Under the pieces are notes generated by a model. The model saw only the letters and a program-made list of their open reading frames with translations. It was not told the DNA's origin and searched no databases. Position numbers and translations under genes: made by a program. DNA of 64,000 nucleotides, taken from NCBI GenBank assembly GCA_001936135.1, contig CP012809.1:1599501-1663500 (forward strand). The letters are read 5' to 3'. Every line of letters begins with the position of its first letter. The stretch's first letter is position 1. Of this stretch, positions 52,094 to 61,814 are shown one piece after another. This DNA comes from Saccharomycopsis fibuligera x Saccharomycopsis cf. fibuligera. Taxonomy: Eukaryota; Ascomycota; Saccharomycetes; Ascoideales; Saccharomycopsidaceae.

Positions 52094-52364
52094 TTAGATC
52101 TGTTGGTTTTGTAATGATGAACACCAAAATACAAGTTGTGCTGAAATACAATTCGCCCGGGTCACCTCAAATATTATGCATGGCGAAGCACATTATAAGA
52201 TAAAAAAAAATAAAAATAAAAACTTGCATGAAGATAATCTTGAGTGATGAGATGTGAGCGATGCTTGACTTGTTGATCTCAAATTGTATCACTTTTCTCA
52301 TTATCATCAAGCTCTCCAAAAGCCTGTTTGGCAGAAATATTGAAACTTAAAAAAAATTGCAATA

Positions 52365-54881
52365 ATGCCAGGAGGCAAATACATCCCACCGGCCAAATTG
52401 CGAGCCCTTAAACAGCAACAACAACAAGATGCAAATAGTGATTCTGCCTCCATAGAAAACCAAAAGGAAGAATGGCTCCAATTAAAGAAAAAAATCAATG
52501 GACTAGTGAACAAAGTGTCTTCTTCCAACATCCAATCAATAGTGCTAAGTTTATTCAAACTCAATTTACGTCGCGCCAGAGGAATCTTGGTGAAGACACT
52601 AATCACCAATCAAGCTCAATCATGGCCCTATACCGCAGTTTACTCGTCACTTGTCTCGGTCCTCAATTCCAAGATCCCCATGATTGGAAAATTGCTAGTG
52701 ACACGCTTGGTATTGAATTTCCGCAAATATTATAAAAGAAACGATAAGCATGGGCTTGACAGCACGTTGATTTTTCTTGCTAGTTTGATGAATTTTAGAG
52801 TTGTTCATGAAGTATTAATTTTTCAAGTTTTGCTACTTTTTTTAAATGACAACACGTTATCTAATGATTCGATTGAATTAGCAGTGGTATTGCTCAAACA
52901 TACGGGGAATTTTTTAACTGTGTATAATAGTAATGTCTTAGATAAGCTTTTTGAAAAACTACGAGAAGTGTTGATTAATTATAAGCCGTTAACCAAAAAG
53001 AACCAGTATGCTATTGAAGAATTGTTTAAAGTCAAAGCTAAGGGTTTTGATGAATTCCCGATGATTCCTGAAGAAGAACTGTTGGATTTGGTGGAGAGCG
53101 ATGATATAATTACTCATATGATTGAATTGGATGCCAAGGACTTGAAAGCTGAGAATAATTTGAATGTGTTCAAGTTTGACGAGAACTATCTTGAGAATGA
53201 GCAAAGTTATAATGAGTTGAAAAGAGAGATTTTGGGTGACGAGGAAGATGAAGTGGACGACAACCTTGAAGATGCTGCAATAGAAGGTTATACTGAAAAC
53301 GGCGAGAACATTGAAGCCGATGACAATGATGCAACAATAGCTCAAAGCAGCAATAGCAGCAGCAACAACAATGGTATTACCGACTTGACGGAAACAAATT
53401 TAATAAACTTCCAAAAAACGGTCTACTTGACCATAATGTCAGCAATGAGTTCCGATGAAGCAGTCCACAAACTCATAAAACTCGACATCCCTGGCCTTTC
53501 CAACAACAATAGCGCCAACAATACAGAAAACAGCAGATTTCAAGAAAAGTTAGTAGACATCATTATAAAATCCTCATCCCTTGAGAAATCCTTCTCCAAA
53601 TACCATGCCCTAATAGGCTCCAAGTTATGTTCAATTTCCCATACCTGGCATCGGTCCTTCGTCAACCTATTTACCACGTACTACGAAACATGTCATCTTT
53701 TCAAAGCTAATCAGCTTCGTAACGTGGCAAAATTTTGGGGATATCAGTTAGCCTCGGACGTTTTATCTTTTGAAATTTTTGAAACTGCAAAAGTGCAGCT
53801 TACGGAAGAAACCACCAATTCATCACAGCGAATCATGTTGAAGATTATGTTTGAAACCATGGTTGAGAATTTGGGATTGAATAAAGTCAAGGAAATGCTT
53901 CAGGGTGATGATGTGATAATGAAGCAACTAAGGGACGTTTTCCCAAACAGCAAGATTGAATTGGAACTTAATAGAGATGACGATGCAGATATCAGCGATA
54001 GTTCTCCATTTGCGGAAAGATTACGCTTTAGCATCAATTATTTCACCGCTATCGGGCTAGGTGCTTTGACTGAAGAAATGAGAAGTGATTTAGCTCAGTT
54101 GCCGCACAAGACGGAGGAAGAGAAGCTTGCCGAATTGGAGAAGCAAAAAGAAGATGACTATGACGACGAAATGGAAAGAAGGGGAAGATCTAGAGAAAGA
54201 AGAGGGTCAAGAAGTTCAGCAAGAAGCTATTCTGGCAGTTATTCAAGATCAAGGAGCTACTCTAGATCAAGGAGCTATTCTAGATCAAGGAGCTATTCTA
54301 GATCAAGGAGCTATTCTAGATCAAGGAGCTATTCTAGATCAAGGAGCTATTCTAGATCAAGGTCAGGGAGCTACTCGAGATCAAGATCAAGAAGTTACTC
54401 AAGATCACCAAGGTCCAGAAGCTACTCGAGATCAAGATCAAGAAGTTACTCAAGATCACCAAGGTCCAGAAGCTACTCGAGGTCAAGATCACCTCGCTCA
54501 AGAAGTTACTCAAGGTCACCTTCTCCTCGTTCCAGATCAAGAAGTTACTCAAGATCACCTTCTCCACGTTCCAGATCAGGATCACCTCGCTCAAGAAGCT
54601 ACTCTCGGTCCCGCAGCGCATCTCCAAGACCATCAAGACCAAACAGCAACTTTAGCTCAACTCATAAAAGTTACAAAGCTGATGAATTTGATGAAACGAA
54701 CGCAGGAGACGAAAGTAAACAATTAGCCCATCTGCAACCGCAGCAGCCACAGCAACAGCAAGGACAACGACGTCGCCGAGCACATCAGTTTGACAACGAT
54801 CCCCATGATGGTACGAAAGGCTCAGACAAACATAGCCGAAATCCAAATCCGGACCAGAATCATAAACGACCAAGATATTAG
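52365..54881 (+). CDS. CWC22: Pre-mRNA splicing factor Cwc22 with a C-terminal RS domain
   Basis: 838 aa. Starts MPGGKYIPPAKLRALK, the conserved Cwc22 N-terminus. A MIF4G domain occupies about residues 35-230 (WLQLKKKINGLVNKVSSSNI, ILVKTLITNQAQSWPYTAVY). An acidic linker follows, then an MA3 domain at about 343-520 (FQKTVYLTIMSAMSSDEAVH, KYHALIGSKLCSISHTWHRS). From about residue 605 to 760 there are many Ser-Arg repeats (RSYSRSRSYSRS type), then a Gln/Arg-rich tail ending KRPRY. Cwc22 is a spliceosome component needed before the first transesterification and, in metazoans, for loading the exon-junction complex helicase. The long RS domain is typical of animals and absent from the shorter S. 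cerevisiae protein. The final codons AGA TAT TAG belong to a 7-bp satellite. Confidence 0.93.
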   Translation: MPGGKYIPPAKLRALKQQQQQDANSDSASIENQKEEWLQLKKKINGLVNKVSSSNIQSIVLSLFKLNLRRARGILVKTLITNQAQSWPYTAVYSSLVSVLNSKIPMIGKLLVTRLVLNFRKYYKRNDKHGLDSTLIFLASLMNFRVVHEVLIFQVLLLFLNDNTLSNDSIELAVVLLKHTGNFLTVYNSNVLDKLFEKLREVLINYKPLTKKNQYAIEELFKVKAKGFDEFPMIPEEELLDLVESDDIITHMIELDAKDLKAENNLNVFKFDENYLENEQSYNELKREILGDEEDEVDDNLEDAAIEGYTENGENIEADDNDATIAQSSNSSSNNNGITDLTETNLINFQKTVYLTIMSAMSSDEAVHKLIKLDIPGLSNNNSANNTENSRFQEKLVDIIIKSSSLEKSFSKYHALIGSKLCSISHTWHRSFVNLFTTYYETCHLFKANQLRNVAKFWGYQLASDVLSFEIFETAKVQLTEETTNSSQRIMLKIMFETMVENLGLNKVKEMLQGDDVIMKQLRDVFPNSKIELELNRDDDADISDSSPFAERLRFSINYFTAIGLGALTEEMRSDLAQLPHKTEEEKLAELEKQKEDDYDDEMERRGRSRERRGSRSSARSYSGSYSRSRSYSRSRSYSRSRSYSRSRSYSRSRSYSRSRSYSRSRSGSYSRSRSRSYSRSPRSRSYSRSRSRSYSRSPRSRSYSRSRSPRSRSYSRSPSPRSRSRSYSRSPSPRSRSGSPRSRSYSRSRSASPRPSRPNSNFSSTHKSYKADEFDETNAGDESKQLAHLQPQQPQQQQGQRRRRAHQFDNDPHDGTKGSDKHSRNPNPDQNHKRPRY
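54246..54600 (+). repeat. Minisatellite coding for the Cwc22 RS repeats
   Basis: The first part, about 54246-54360, is a nearly exact tandem array of an 18-bp unit, TCAAGGAGCTATTCTAGA (frame reading SRSYSR). More diverged related units with CCAAGGTCCAGAAGCTACTC follow to about 54600. Confidence 0.88.
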
Positions 54882-54935
54882 ATATTAGATATTAGATATT
54901 AGATATTAGATATTAGATATTAGATATTAGATATC
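54873..54935. repeat. 7-bp satellite (AGATATT)9 spanning the CWC22 stop codon
   Basis: Nine units of AGATATT (the last reads AGATATC). The first unit and a half code the last two residues (Arg, Tyr) and the stop of Cwc22. Confidence 0.95.
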
Positions 54936-55652
54936 GTCCATTGAGCATTAGGTAGCGGATCCCTGATATTGAATAGCATCAAACATCAAAAATGCTGGGT
55001 GCTGGGTGCAGAATGCTAGATTTATACGCTTAGTTTAGTGGTGAATATTGAATACAAATCCAAATTGCAAATTGAAAACTGTGAATAGCATGTTTATCAA
55101 TAATAAATAATACACAATAAATAACAAATAGCTCATGCGAGATTCTAAATATAGCTTTTTCACTAGTATGTGTACGTAAAGCATAGTAATATATTTTCAT
55201 AAAGTTCGAAATTGAAGGAAATTTGAGAAAAAAAATTCTTATTATACCTTTTCCTTTTTGCAAATTCTTTTTTTTTTTTTTTTTTTTACAAAAATTAAGA
55301 TCAATTTGTTTCAACTTTTTATTAAACCACTCAAAAGTATGACCACCCAACTACTGTAATATTGTAGTAGGTATAACAATTGAGGAAAAATGTAAAGATA
55401 TTATCATATTTTTTTGAATGTAAAAAAAAAAAGAAAAAAAAAAAGATATTAAAATAGGTAAATGCAAGAATATATGAAATAGAAAAAAAAAGAAAAAAAA
55501 TATATATAAACAATAAAAACAACAAAACCGAAAAAATGTAAACCGATTAACTCAACATGTAGCATGAAAAACAGTAAGCTAGAGAGAGAAAAAAAAAAAC
55601 AGAACCTTCATGAAAAAACACAAGCAGTCGAACGAGTAAGAGAGAAAAAAAA
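54882..55652. other. Intergenic: convergent 3' flanks of CWC22 and the PEF gene
   Basis: 771 bp. It begins with the 7-bp satellite. T-run at 55268-55287 and interrupted A-runs at 55420-55500. No gene seen. Confidence 0.5.
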
Positions 55653-56474
55653 TCAGTCCTTGAATGCTAACAATACGTCAATAAAGTCAAAGTAACCAAC
55701 TTCTGCAGTGGCACCACCATCGGAACTTGGATATTTTTTGAAAACTTCAGTGATTTTCATAATCCAAACCATCGATTCAATGAATGCATCGAACTTCATG
55801 ATTGGTTGCTGATTAAATTGAGCAGTTGAAAACGTATAAAAAACATGATTGATTGAATCGAGAGGTAAATCAAATCCAAAAGTCTTGAGAGCATTTGAAA
55901 ATTCAGGATGATTAATTGATAAACTTCCATCAGTATCACATTTTTCAAAAACTGTTCTCCATCTAGACAAGTAATTCCATATACTGCAAAAATCATCAAA
56001 GTCCACGGAATTAACATGATTCTTGTCAAATAATTTGATCATTGTTCTAGCAGTACTTCTCTTAAATTCACTTTGATCATAGTTCCTCAAAGCATGACAT
56101 AACTCATCTTCGCTTAATCTGCCATCTTTATTGAAATCACAGCAATCAAAAAATTGCTTCAAACGGTCTTTTTGGGATAACACTTTGCCAGTGGATCCGG
56201 AACCAGAAGCGGTGGACTGAGGCGATAATTTGCCAAAACTTGATTCTGAACCGGAAGGAGAAGCAGAACCATTGGAACTGGTCAAAGAAGCACGTGGGTT
56301 TTGGAAAGGATATTGAGGTTGATAAAAACCGCTATTGCCGTTGTTACCAACAGCAGCATTATTCCTGCCCCCAGTGGATTGTGGTGATTGCACAAAAGAC
56401 TTGTGTTTAGCTAATGCTTCTGCAGGAGTTTGGAAGATGAGCAAATCATCGCCATCGGTTTTGTAGCCGCTCAT
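55653..56474 (-). CDS. PEF1: Penta-EF-hand calcium-binding protein (intronless copy)
   Basis: 273 aa. The N-terminal part, to about residue 95, is disordered, Gly/Ser/Asn/Gln-rich, after the conserved start MSGYKTDGDDLLIFQTPAEA. Five EF-hand-like units follow: FFDCCDFNKDGRLSEDELCH (canonical loop D-x-N-x-D-x-R), MIKLFDKNHVNSVDFDDFCS, VFEKCDTDGSLSINHPEFSN, and two degenerate C-terminal units. It resembles S. cerevisiae Pef1 (YGR058W) and the ALG-2/sorcin/peflin group, which bind Ca2+ and membranes; yeast Pef1 affects polar bud growth. The second gene at 60269-61251 is clearly a paralogue, sharing GDDLL-FQTPA, LRNYD and LSRWRTVFE blocks. Confidence 0.9.
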   Translation of the reverse strand: MSGYKTDGDDLLIFQTPAEALAKHKSFVQSPQSTGGRNNAAVGNNGNSGFYQPQYPFQNPRASLTSSNGSASPSGSESSFGKLSPQSTASGSGSTGKVLSQKDRLKQFFDCCDFNKDGRLSEDELCHALRNYDQSEFKRSTARTMIKLFDKNHVNSVDFDDFCSIWNYLSRWRTVFEKCDTDGSLSINHPEFSNALKTFGFDLPLDSINHVFYTFSTAQFNQQPIMKFDAFIESMVWIMKITEVFKKYPSSDGGATAEVGYFDFIDVLLAFKD

Positions 56475-57003
56475 TTTTTTAAAGTTGAGTAATGAGTGTA
56501 TTTTGTAGGGTATTTGTAAAAAGTTTAAAGGAATAAGAAACGATCGACTATGAATTTATAATAACGAGTGTGAAAATTGCTGATGATCTGGAGCAGTTCG
56601 AACTAGGGGATGTCAAGAGAAAGGAAAATGGAGAGAAATAGTTTATGATTTTTTTTTTTTTTCTGTCTGTCTGCTTGTCAGTTTTTCCTTTAGTTTTATT
56701 TTTAGAGCGGAAGTCACAAAAGAAAGAAGCTATATTCGGGCTGCAGTACCAAACAACAGCAAATAGGAAAAGTATGTGAGCAAGCGTGTTTTAAGCTTAG
56801 TAGCACTCTGTAGAATTGGTAGCAATGATACAATATGTTTGCAAAAAGAACAGAAAATTATTTGGGAGCAGAAGCGAGACTGCTGGTGCTATATATAATG
56901 AAGTTGATGAGGAAACTCTTTTGAAAGAAAGAGTGTGTATGCATCCCCATGCACCCGTCCCAAGGGACACAGCATTATGCGCCATAATGCATGGCGGTAC
57001 TCC

Positions 57004-57033
57004 CATAGTTAACTATAGTTAACTATAGTTAAC
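57004..57033. repeat. Three tandem 10-bp units containing GTTAAC
   Basis: catagttaac, then tatagttaac twice. Each unit contains the palindrome GTTAAC at exactly one helical turn spacing. Confidence 0.9.
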
Positions 57034-59734
57034 AGCAGAAAGACTGGTGAAACGCAGCTTCCACGGTACGTTCCACTAACTAGTGTTTACATCGAGGCCT
57101 CCTGTTTGAGGATATGGCTAGTGTATTGGAAAAGGAAGCAAACATTCATGGGTTATACTATAGGACATGTATGAGTGAACACCGTGCAAAGCTACAGATA
57201 GCTAGCTAGTAGGAGTGGATGTCGGTCAGTAGTAGACTCAGTCGGAATTGTAATTATAAACGAGCCACGCTCCAGTGAGCGCACGAGGCAATTAGTCGTT
57301 GATTCTGACAATAAGCCCCTCAAGTGCGGCTATTTAGCTGGAAAGAAGGAAATGCTAGCATAGATGACATAGCATATGGCATAGATACATGACGGCACGT
57401 TCATGAGCACTTTGAGCAGTTTTTTTGGAAGCATACTTCATCCATCAGTCTGCAAAACTACTCACCATACATATCGAAGAGTAAGTACCTCGTTTATAGC
57501 TTTGCTATAACTTGTGACCTGCCCATAATCTAGATTAAATATTAATATTAATATTGAGCTTGCAGATCAGTCCTCTGCGCCGCTGTCTTGTGCAGTTTCC
57601 AGTTACCAGGCACATTTCGGCCCTTAGCATTTGCGAGCGTTCTTGTCTGAGGCTTATAAGACACAATCAATACAAATATCGCGACAGATGCCGTTGTTGT
57701 GTCAGCGGAGATCGCACCTAGTGAAAAGCTCTGCTGACTGTAAAGTAAATCGCGACATTATGTACAGCAGACGAATTCAAATTTCAAAGTATTATGGTTC
57801 AGCTAGTTAGCTAGAAACCTTCAAATACACATTGATATTCATTCTCCTTCGATTCAGTCCCCTCACCTGTATACGGTCGGTCAGTTGATAGTAAATACTA
57901 CCAGTAAACGCTCTTCTCTGTCGGCGACTGTACATCAGTCCCTCTGAATGCTACCACATGCACTCCATCGCAAAAATCACAACTTAAGTATGCAATCATA
58001 CGCATAAAGCTGTGCTATACTGAACTACACCAAAACGCGGGATCAAACCTCACCACATATATGTGTACATTATAGGCTGCTCCTGAGTCGTGGGCCCCCA
58101 GGCAGGTTCCTTCATAAAGAAAGTCCATTTATTTCAGCACTAGCATTAGCTTAGGCACTAGATTTCCCCGATGCTGAAGTAAAACAATAAGTTTTCCGTG
58201 GAAATTTGGTAGAAGAGAGCCAAAATAGCACAAAGGTAAAACACTGCTAGCTCCATAATTCTGTCAAGAGCTCATGTTGCAAAAATTAAAAGCTGCAAGA
58301 TACTGCCTAATACTTCAAATCCATTGTAACGGAGGTTTGAACAATCGCCATTAATGCAATTACCATTTTCCTGCCCACGTTTCTACCTAATTGTAACCTA
58401 ATAAACATGTTAGCTTTTGAGGGGGGAAAAAAAAGTCTGATCTGTGTCATCTTGTGCAAATCCACTTCTCTTAGCGGGAAATCATGGAGTAAACCGAGCA
58501 ATTGATCAAATTTGTGCTGAAGGATTACGGGGATTACTTCCATCTTGATCCACATTTAAGGAAGTCATTAACTATATCTTTACGTTACCTATTCTACTGG
58601 CTATTCTTGTTTCATACTTGATTTTCTTCTAGACCATCAAATCATGTTTCAATCAGCAGTCCCAAATCCGAGATACTCTACCAATAAGTCAAACCTCGGA
58701 GGAAACTAAAATTTTCTCGAGATTTTTCAATGCAAAACTGGACAGCTGCATTGATTTTTTGCAAGTTGGTTATGCAGTGTTAAGATTCTTTTTTTTTTTT
58801 TTTTTTTTTTAATTTTTTCCGTAAACCTGACTGGTACAGTGAGTCTCCGATTACATATAACATCTTTAAGTCTTCTTCTATCTTTAAGCAACAATATGCT
58901 GTAGTGTAGTGCTCTTTAAAAGAAAAAACTTACAAGTTGCCATAGACACATGAATGCGTTTATTAAGAGTTGACAAGTGCATGGACTTTTTACTCATTAA
59001 TTATTACTGACGGCCCCAGATGCCTAAAAGCCTTTTTGAGTATGTTTATAAATCCATGAATTCATTACAAAGGCAATACATACATATCAGCACAAATTCA
59101 CAGTAAGTGTAAGCCATTGTACCAAATGTAAATGTAAGCCTATCCCACATGTGAACTATAGGTATAGACCTGAATTTCTAAACTTCAAGTTGTAAGGGAT
59201 ACTTGTCTTTCTATTTAGTAGTTACGATTTTCTGTCTTTTGTGATATGGCGATTGTTTTCCGTCACCTGTCATGGAATAGTATAATCCCTAGCCAGAACG
59301 CTGCATAACTTCAACAGCGACATCAACAGTCCTGCGAAATACTGACACACAAGATTATTTCCTCAGACATTCAAGGTCACTTGAAGTTAAAGGGACCCAA
59401 CCAGCCAATTTTTTGTCTGTCATTGCTACCATCAACAACAATGTTTCCAGTGCTTCAGCGATCCCCCAGTTATCCTAGATAGGATTATATCCGTTTATTG
59501 CTTGGTATACTTCCTAGGATGGTATGCTGGTGTGTTATATACTTATACCGTGTCTTCTAACCTGGGATATAAATAAACATCATATATATTGTTTATGTCT
59601 TGTTGCTTGTTCTGTCTTGTTTTGCGATAATGCTAGTTGAATATGGGTGATAGATGAAGAAATAATTGCCTCCTGACAAATACCAATGTTGTGTTGTGTC
59701 TGTTTGCAAAATTATTTGAACAAACAAACAAAAC

Positions 59735-59765
<31 letters not shown>

Positions 59766-59923
59766 ACATTTACCGTGAGGTGAAATTATTAGAGAATGAT
59801 TACTAAAATCAAACAAAAATCAGCATTAGATATAATAGAAAAAAAAGAAAAAAAAATAAAAAAACAAGGGGGGAAATCCAATAGATTAAGAAGCAAAAAA
59901 AAAAGAAAAAAGAACAATAATTA

Positions 59924-60145
59924 ATGTTTATGAGATTAAGAATGAGAAGATCCAGAAGAATGACCAATGACAAGAGACTAATGAGAATGAGAATGGGACG
60001 GCGAATGGGGCGAAGAAGTGGGCCAATAATGGGAAGAAGAAAACAAACCAAGTCAAAAGGAAGCAGTGTTGTAAGTGACAATAAAAAAATAAAGATAAAT
60101 GGATATATGACTAAAATTATTGAGGTTGATCTTTCGATCTATTAA
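59924..60145 (+). CDS. Small Arg/Met-rich basic ORF (doubtful)
   Basis: 73 codons from ATG: MFMRLRMRRSRRMTNDKR at the start, GRRMGRRSGPIMGRRKQ in the middle, and a less repetitive end, INGYMTKIIEVDLSIY. It lies in the 3' flank of the second PEF gene on the opposite strand. The Arg/Met bias follows from AGA/ATG/GGA-rich DNA, so it could be a by-product of composition. I know no matching family. Confidence 0.2.
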   Translation: MFMRLRMRRSRRMTNDKRLMRMRMGRRMGRRSGPIMGRRKQTKSKGSSVVSDNKKIKINGYMTKIIEVDLSIY

Positions 60146-60268
60146 TGAAAGAAAATGGGGATGCTTCAAGCTTTTACAGCACATCATTCGACAAATCTAA
60201 AATTTGATAGTATCAGCTCGACAAGCGCCTACTATTGTAGCTGTGGCCTCAACTATGAACTACGGTAG

Positions 60269-61251
60269 CTAGTCTCTGTGTCTCAAAATAACATCCAAAA
60301 ACCCTGAAAAGGAAATAGTCGCAGTGTTCCCATTATCATGTGATGGAAACTTTTTAAAATCTTCAGTAATCTGCATGATCCAAACCATTGACTCAACAAA
60401 ACTATCCAACTTCATCACTGGACCCTGATTTGGGGTCAAGTATGAAAATCGGCTAAAAATGTGCTGTAAACAATTGAATTCAACACTGAAACCTAACGCT
60501 TTCAATGCACTAGTGTACTCATTGAAACTTATAGATAAGCTTTTATCCACGTCGAATCTTTCAAAAACGGTTCTCCATCTAGCCAAGTAGTCCCAGAGAG
60601 CCAAGAACTGTTCAAAATCCAAAGACCCAGTACGAGAGTTATCAAAAGATTTGATCATTTGTCTCACTGTACTTTTGTTAAATTCTGTGCCGTCGTAATT
60701 TCTCAAAGCATGAACTAGTTCGTCTTGAGTTAACCGCCCGGTATGGTCGAGATCGCATCTATCGAAAAGCGGCCTAAGTTGGGTGACTATAGCATCTTTG
60801 TAAGTTCTTCTATTTGGATTGTTACCACTTTGTTGTTGTTGTTGTTGGCCGGTGCTTGTTGGAGTGAATGTACCGCCCGTGGTGTTTGGACTAGCAAAAG
60901 ATTCAATTTCATGCCTTTGCAAGCCGCTAGTGCTACTGTTATTTGGACCAGCTAATGCGTTGTAGGAAGATGTTCTGGAATGGTTAAAGTTGCCAGTGGT
61001 GGCTGGAGAAAGATCATTCGGCGGGGTACCGCTGCTACCAATGGCGTTTAGACTAATGGTGCTTTTTCTTTTGTCGCCAAAAGCTTGAGCAGGAGTCTGG
61101 AAGACCTGGAAAGAGAGTTAGTAGGGAGAATCATAAAGGGATAGTAAGTGGTGGATGGGGATGTTAAAGAAAAGTGGATGAGGATTGTACATACAAGCAA
61201 GTCGTCGCCCTGGATCTTGACTGGTTGTTTTTGCAGTTTGCTGTTGGTCAT
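60269..61251 (-). CDS. Penta-EF-hand calcium-binding protein (intron-containing paralogue)
   Basis: Exon 1 is 61251-61195 (19 codons, MTNSKLQKQPVKIQGDDLL) and exon 2 is 61105-60269; the spliced protein has 297 aa. The intron (61194-61106, 89 nt) has GTATGT, a perfect TACTAAC branch site and TTTCCAG, and joins GDDLL to VFQTPAQAFGDKRKS in phase 0. A disordered segment of about 100 residues with a poly-Gln tract precedes the EF-hands: LFDRCDLDHTGRLTQDELVH, MIKSFDNSRTGSLDFEQFLA and VFERFDVDKSLSISFNEYTS, followed by degenerate units. It is similar along its length to the product at 55653-56474, so the two arose by duplication. Without splicing the conserved N-terminal GDDLL block is separated from the rest. 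Confidence 0.9.
61106..61194 (-). other. Spliceosomal intron of the second PEF gene
   Basis: 89 nt on the minus strand: GTATGT donor (61194-61189), TACTAAC at 61123-61117, CAG acceptor at 61108-61106. The join is confirmed by the paralogue, which reads straight through the same point (GDDLLIFQTPAEA). Confidence 0.93.
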
Positions 61252-61814
61252 TGTGGATATCGTATATCTAGAGACGTGGAAAAAGTTACAAGCAGATCAA
61301 GTCAAAAGGAAGAGCAACGTGTGATCTGGGAAGAGAAGAAGAAGAAGAACAAGAAGAAGAAGACGAAGAAGAAGCGTGAGCTGTACCTAATTGAATGAAT
61401 GGAGAAAAAGAAACGCGATCGGATCTAGATCTATGGATTAGCGGACGGGTGCAGAGGGTGGTAAGTATCAATCAGAGACGACAGCACAGAAAACAGAGAA
61501 GAATGTGAATGAGAGAGAGAAAGCGAAAGAGAAAGAGAAGCAGAATAAGAAAAAGAAGAGCAGAGCACTTGCTGGACTGCTGTTATATCGGTGATGCAGT
61601 TAGTGATTAGTGATTGTTTCCAGTAACAATGTATGTTTTACTCTCCAGAGGTCTTCTACACTGCTGCTACACTGGGTGCGCTACGCCATCCAATGAAATA
61701 CGTATCACATGACCATCACAGTATCTATTAATAGCAGCCACAGGCCATATTATCGCGAACCAACTTCTACGCTCAACATCAAAACAGTAAACAGCATTCA
61801 ATTAGCACTAGTAA
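61252..61814. other. Intergenic: promoter of the second PEF gene and 3' flank of the ankyrin gene
   Basis: 563 bp with GAA/AGA-rich purine tracts at 61310-61380 and 61500-61560 on the plus strand (pyrimidine-rich 5' leader for the PEF mRNA). No gene seen. Confidence 0.5.

Larger units (their letters stand above)
56475..60268. other. Gene-free gap of 3.8 kb between the two PEF genes
   Basis: No ORF over 90 codons with credible content. Features seen: three 10-bp units of (c/t)atagttaac at 57004-57033, (ATATTA)n at 57540-57556, a T-run at 58789-58810, an A-run of 29 at 59735-59763 and a small basic ORF at 59924-60145. Composition in 56,800-59,600 is mixed, not low-complexity. It probably holds the long upstream region of the first PEF gene; a non-coding RNA or a centromere cannot be excluded. 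Confidence 0.5.

Noticed and set aside
54127-54726. Frame with DQGAILDQGAIL repeats inside CWC22
   Set aside because: Alternative frame of the 18-bp minisatellite; the RS frame continues the MIF4G/MA3 protein.
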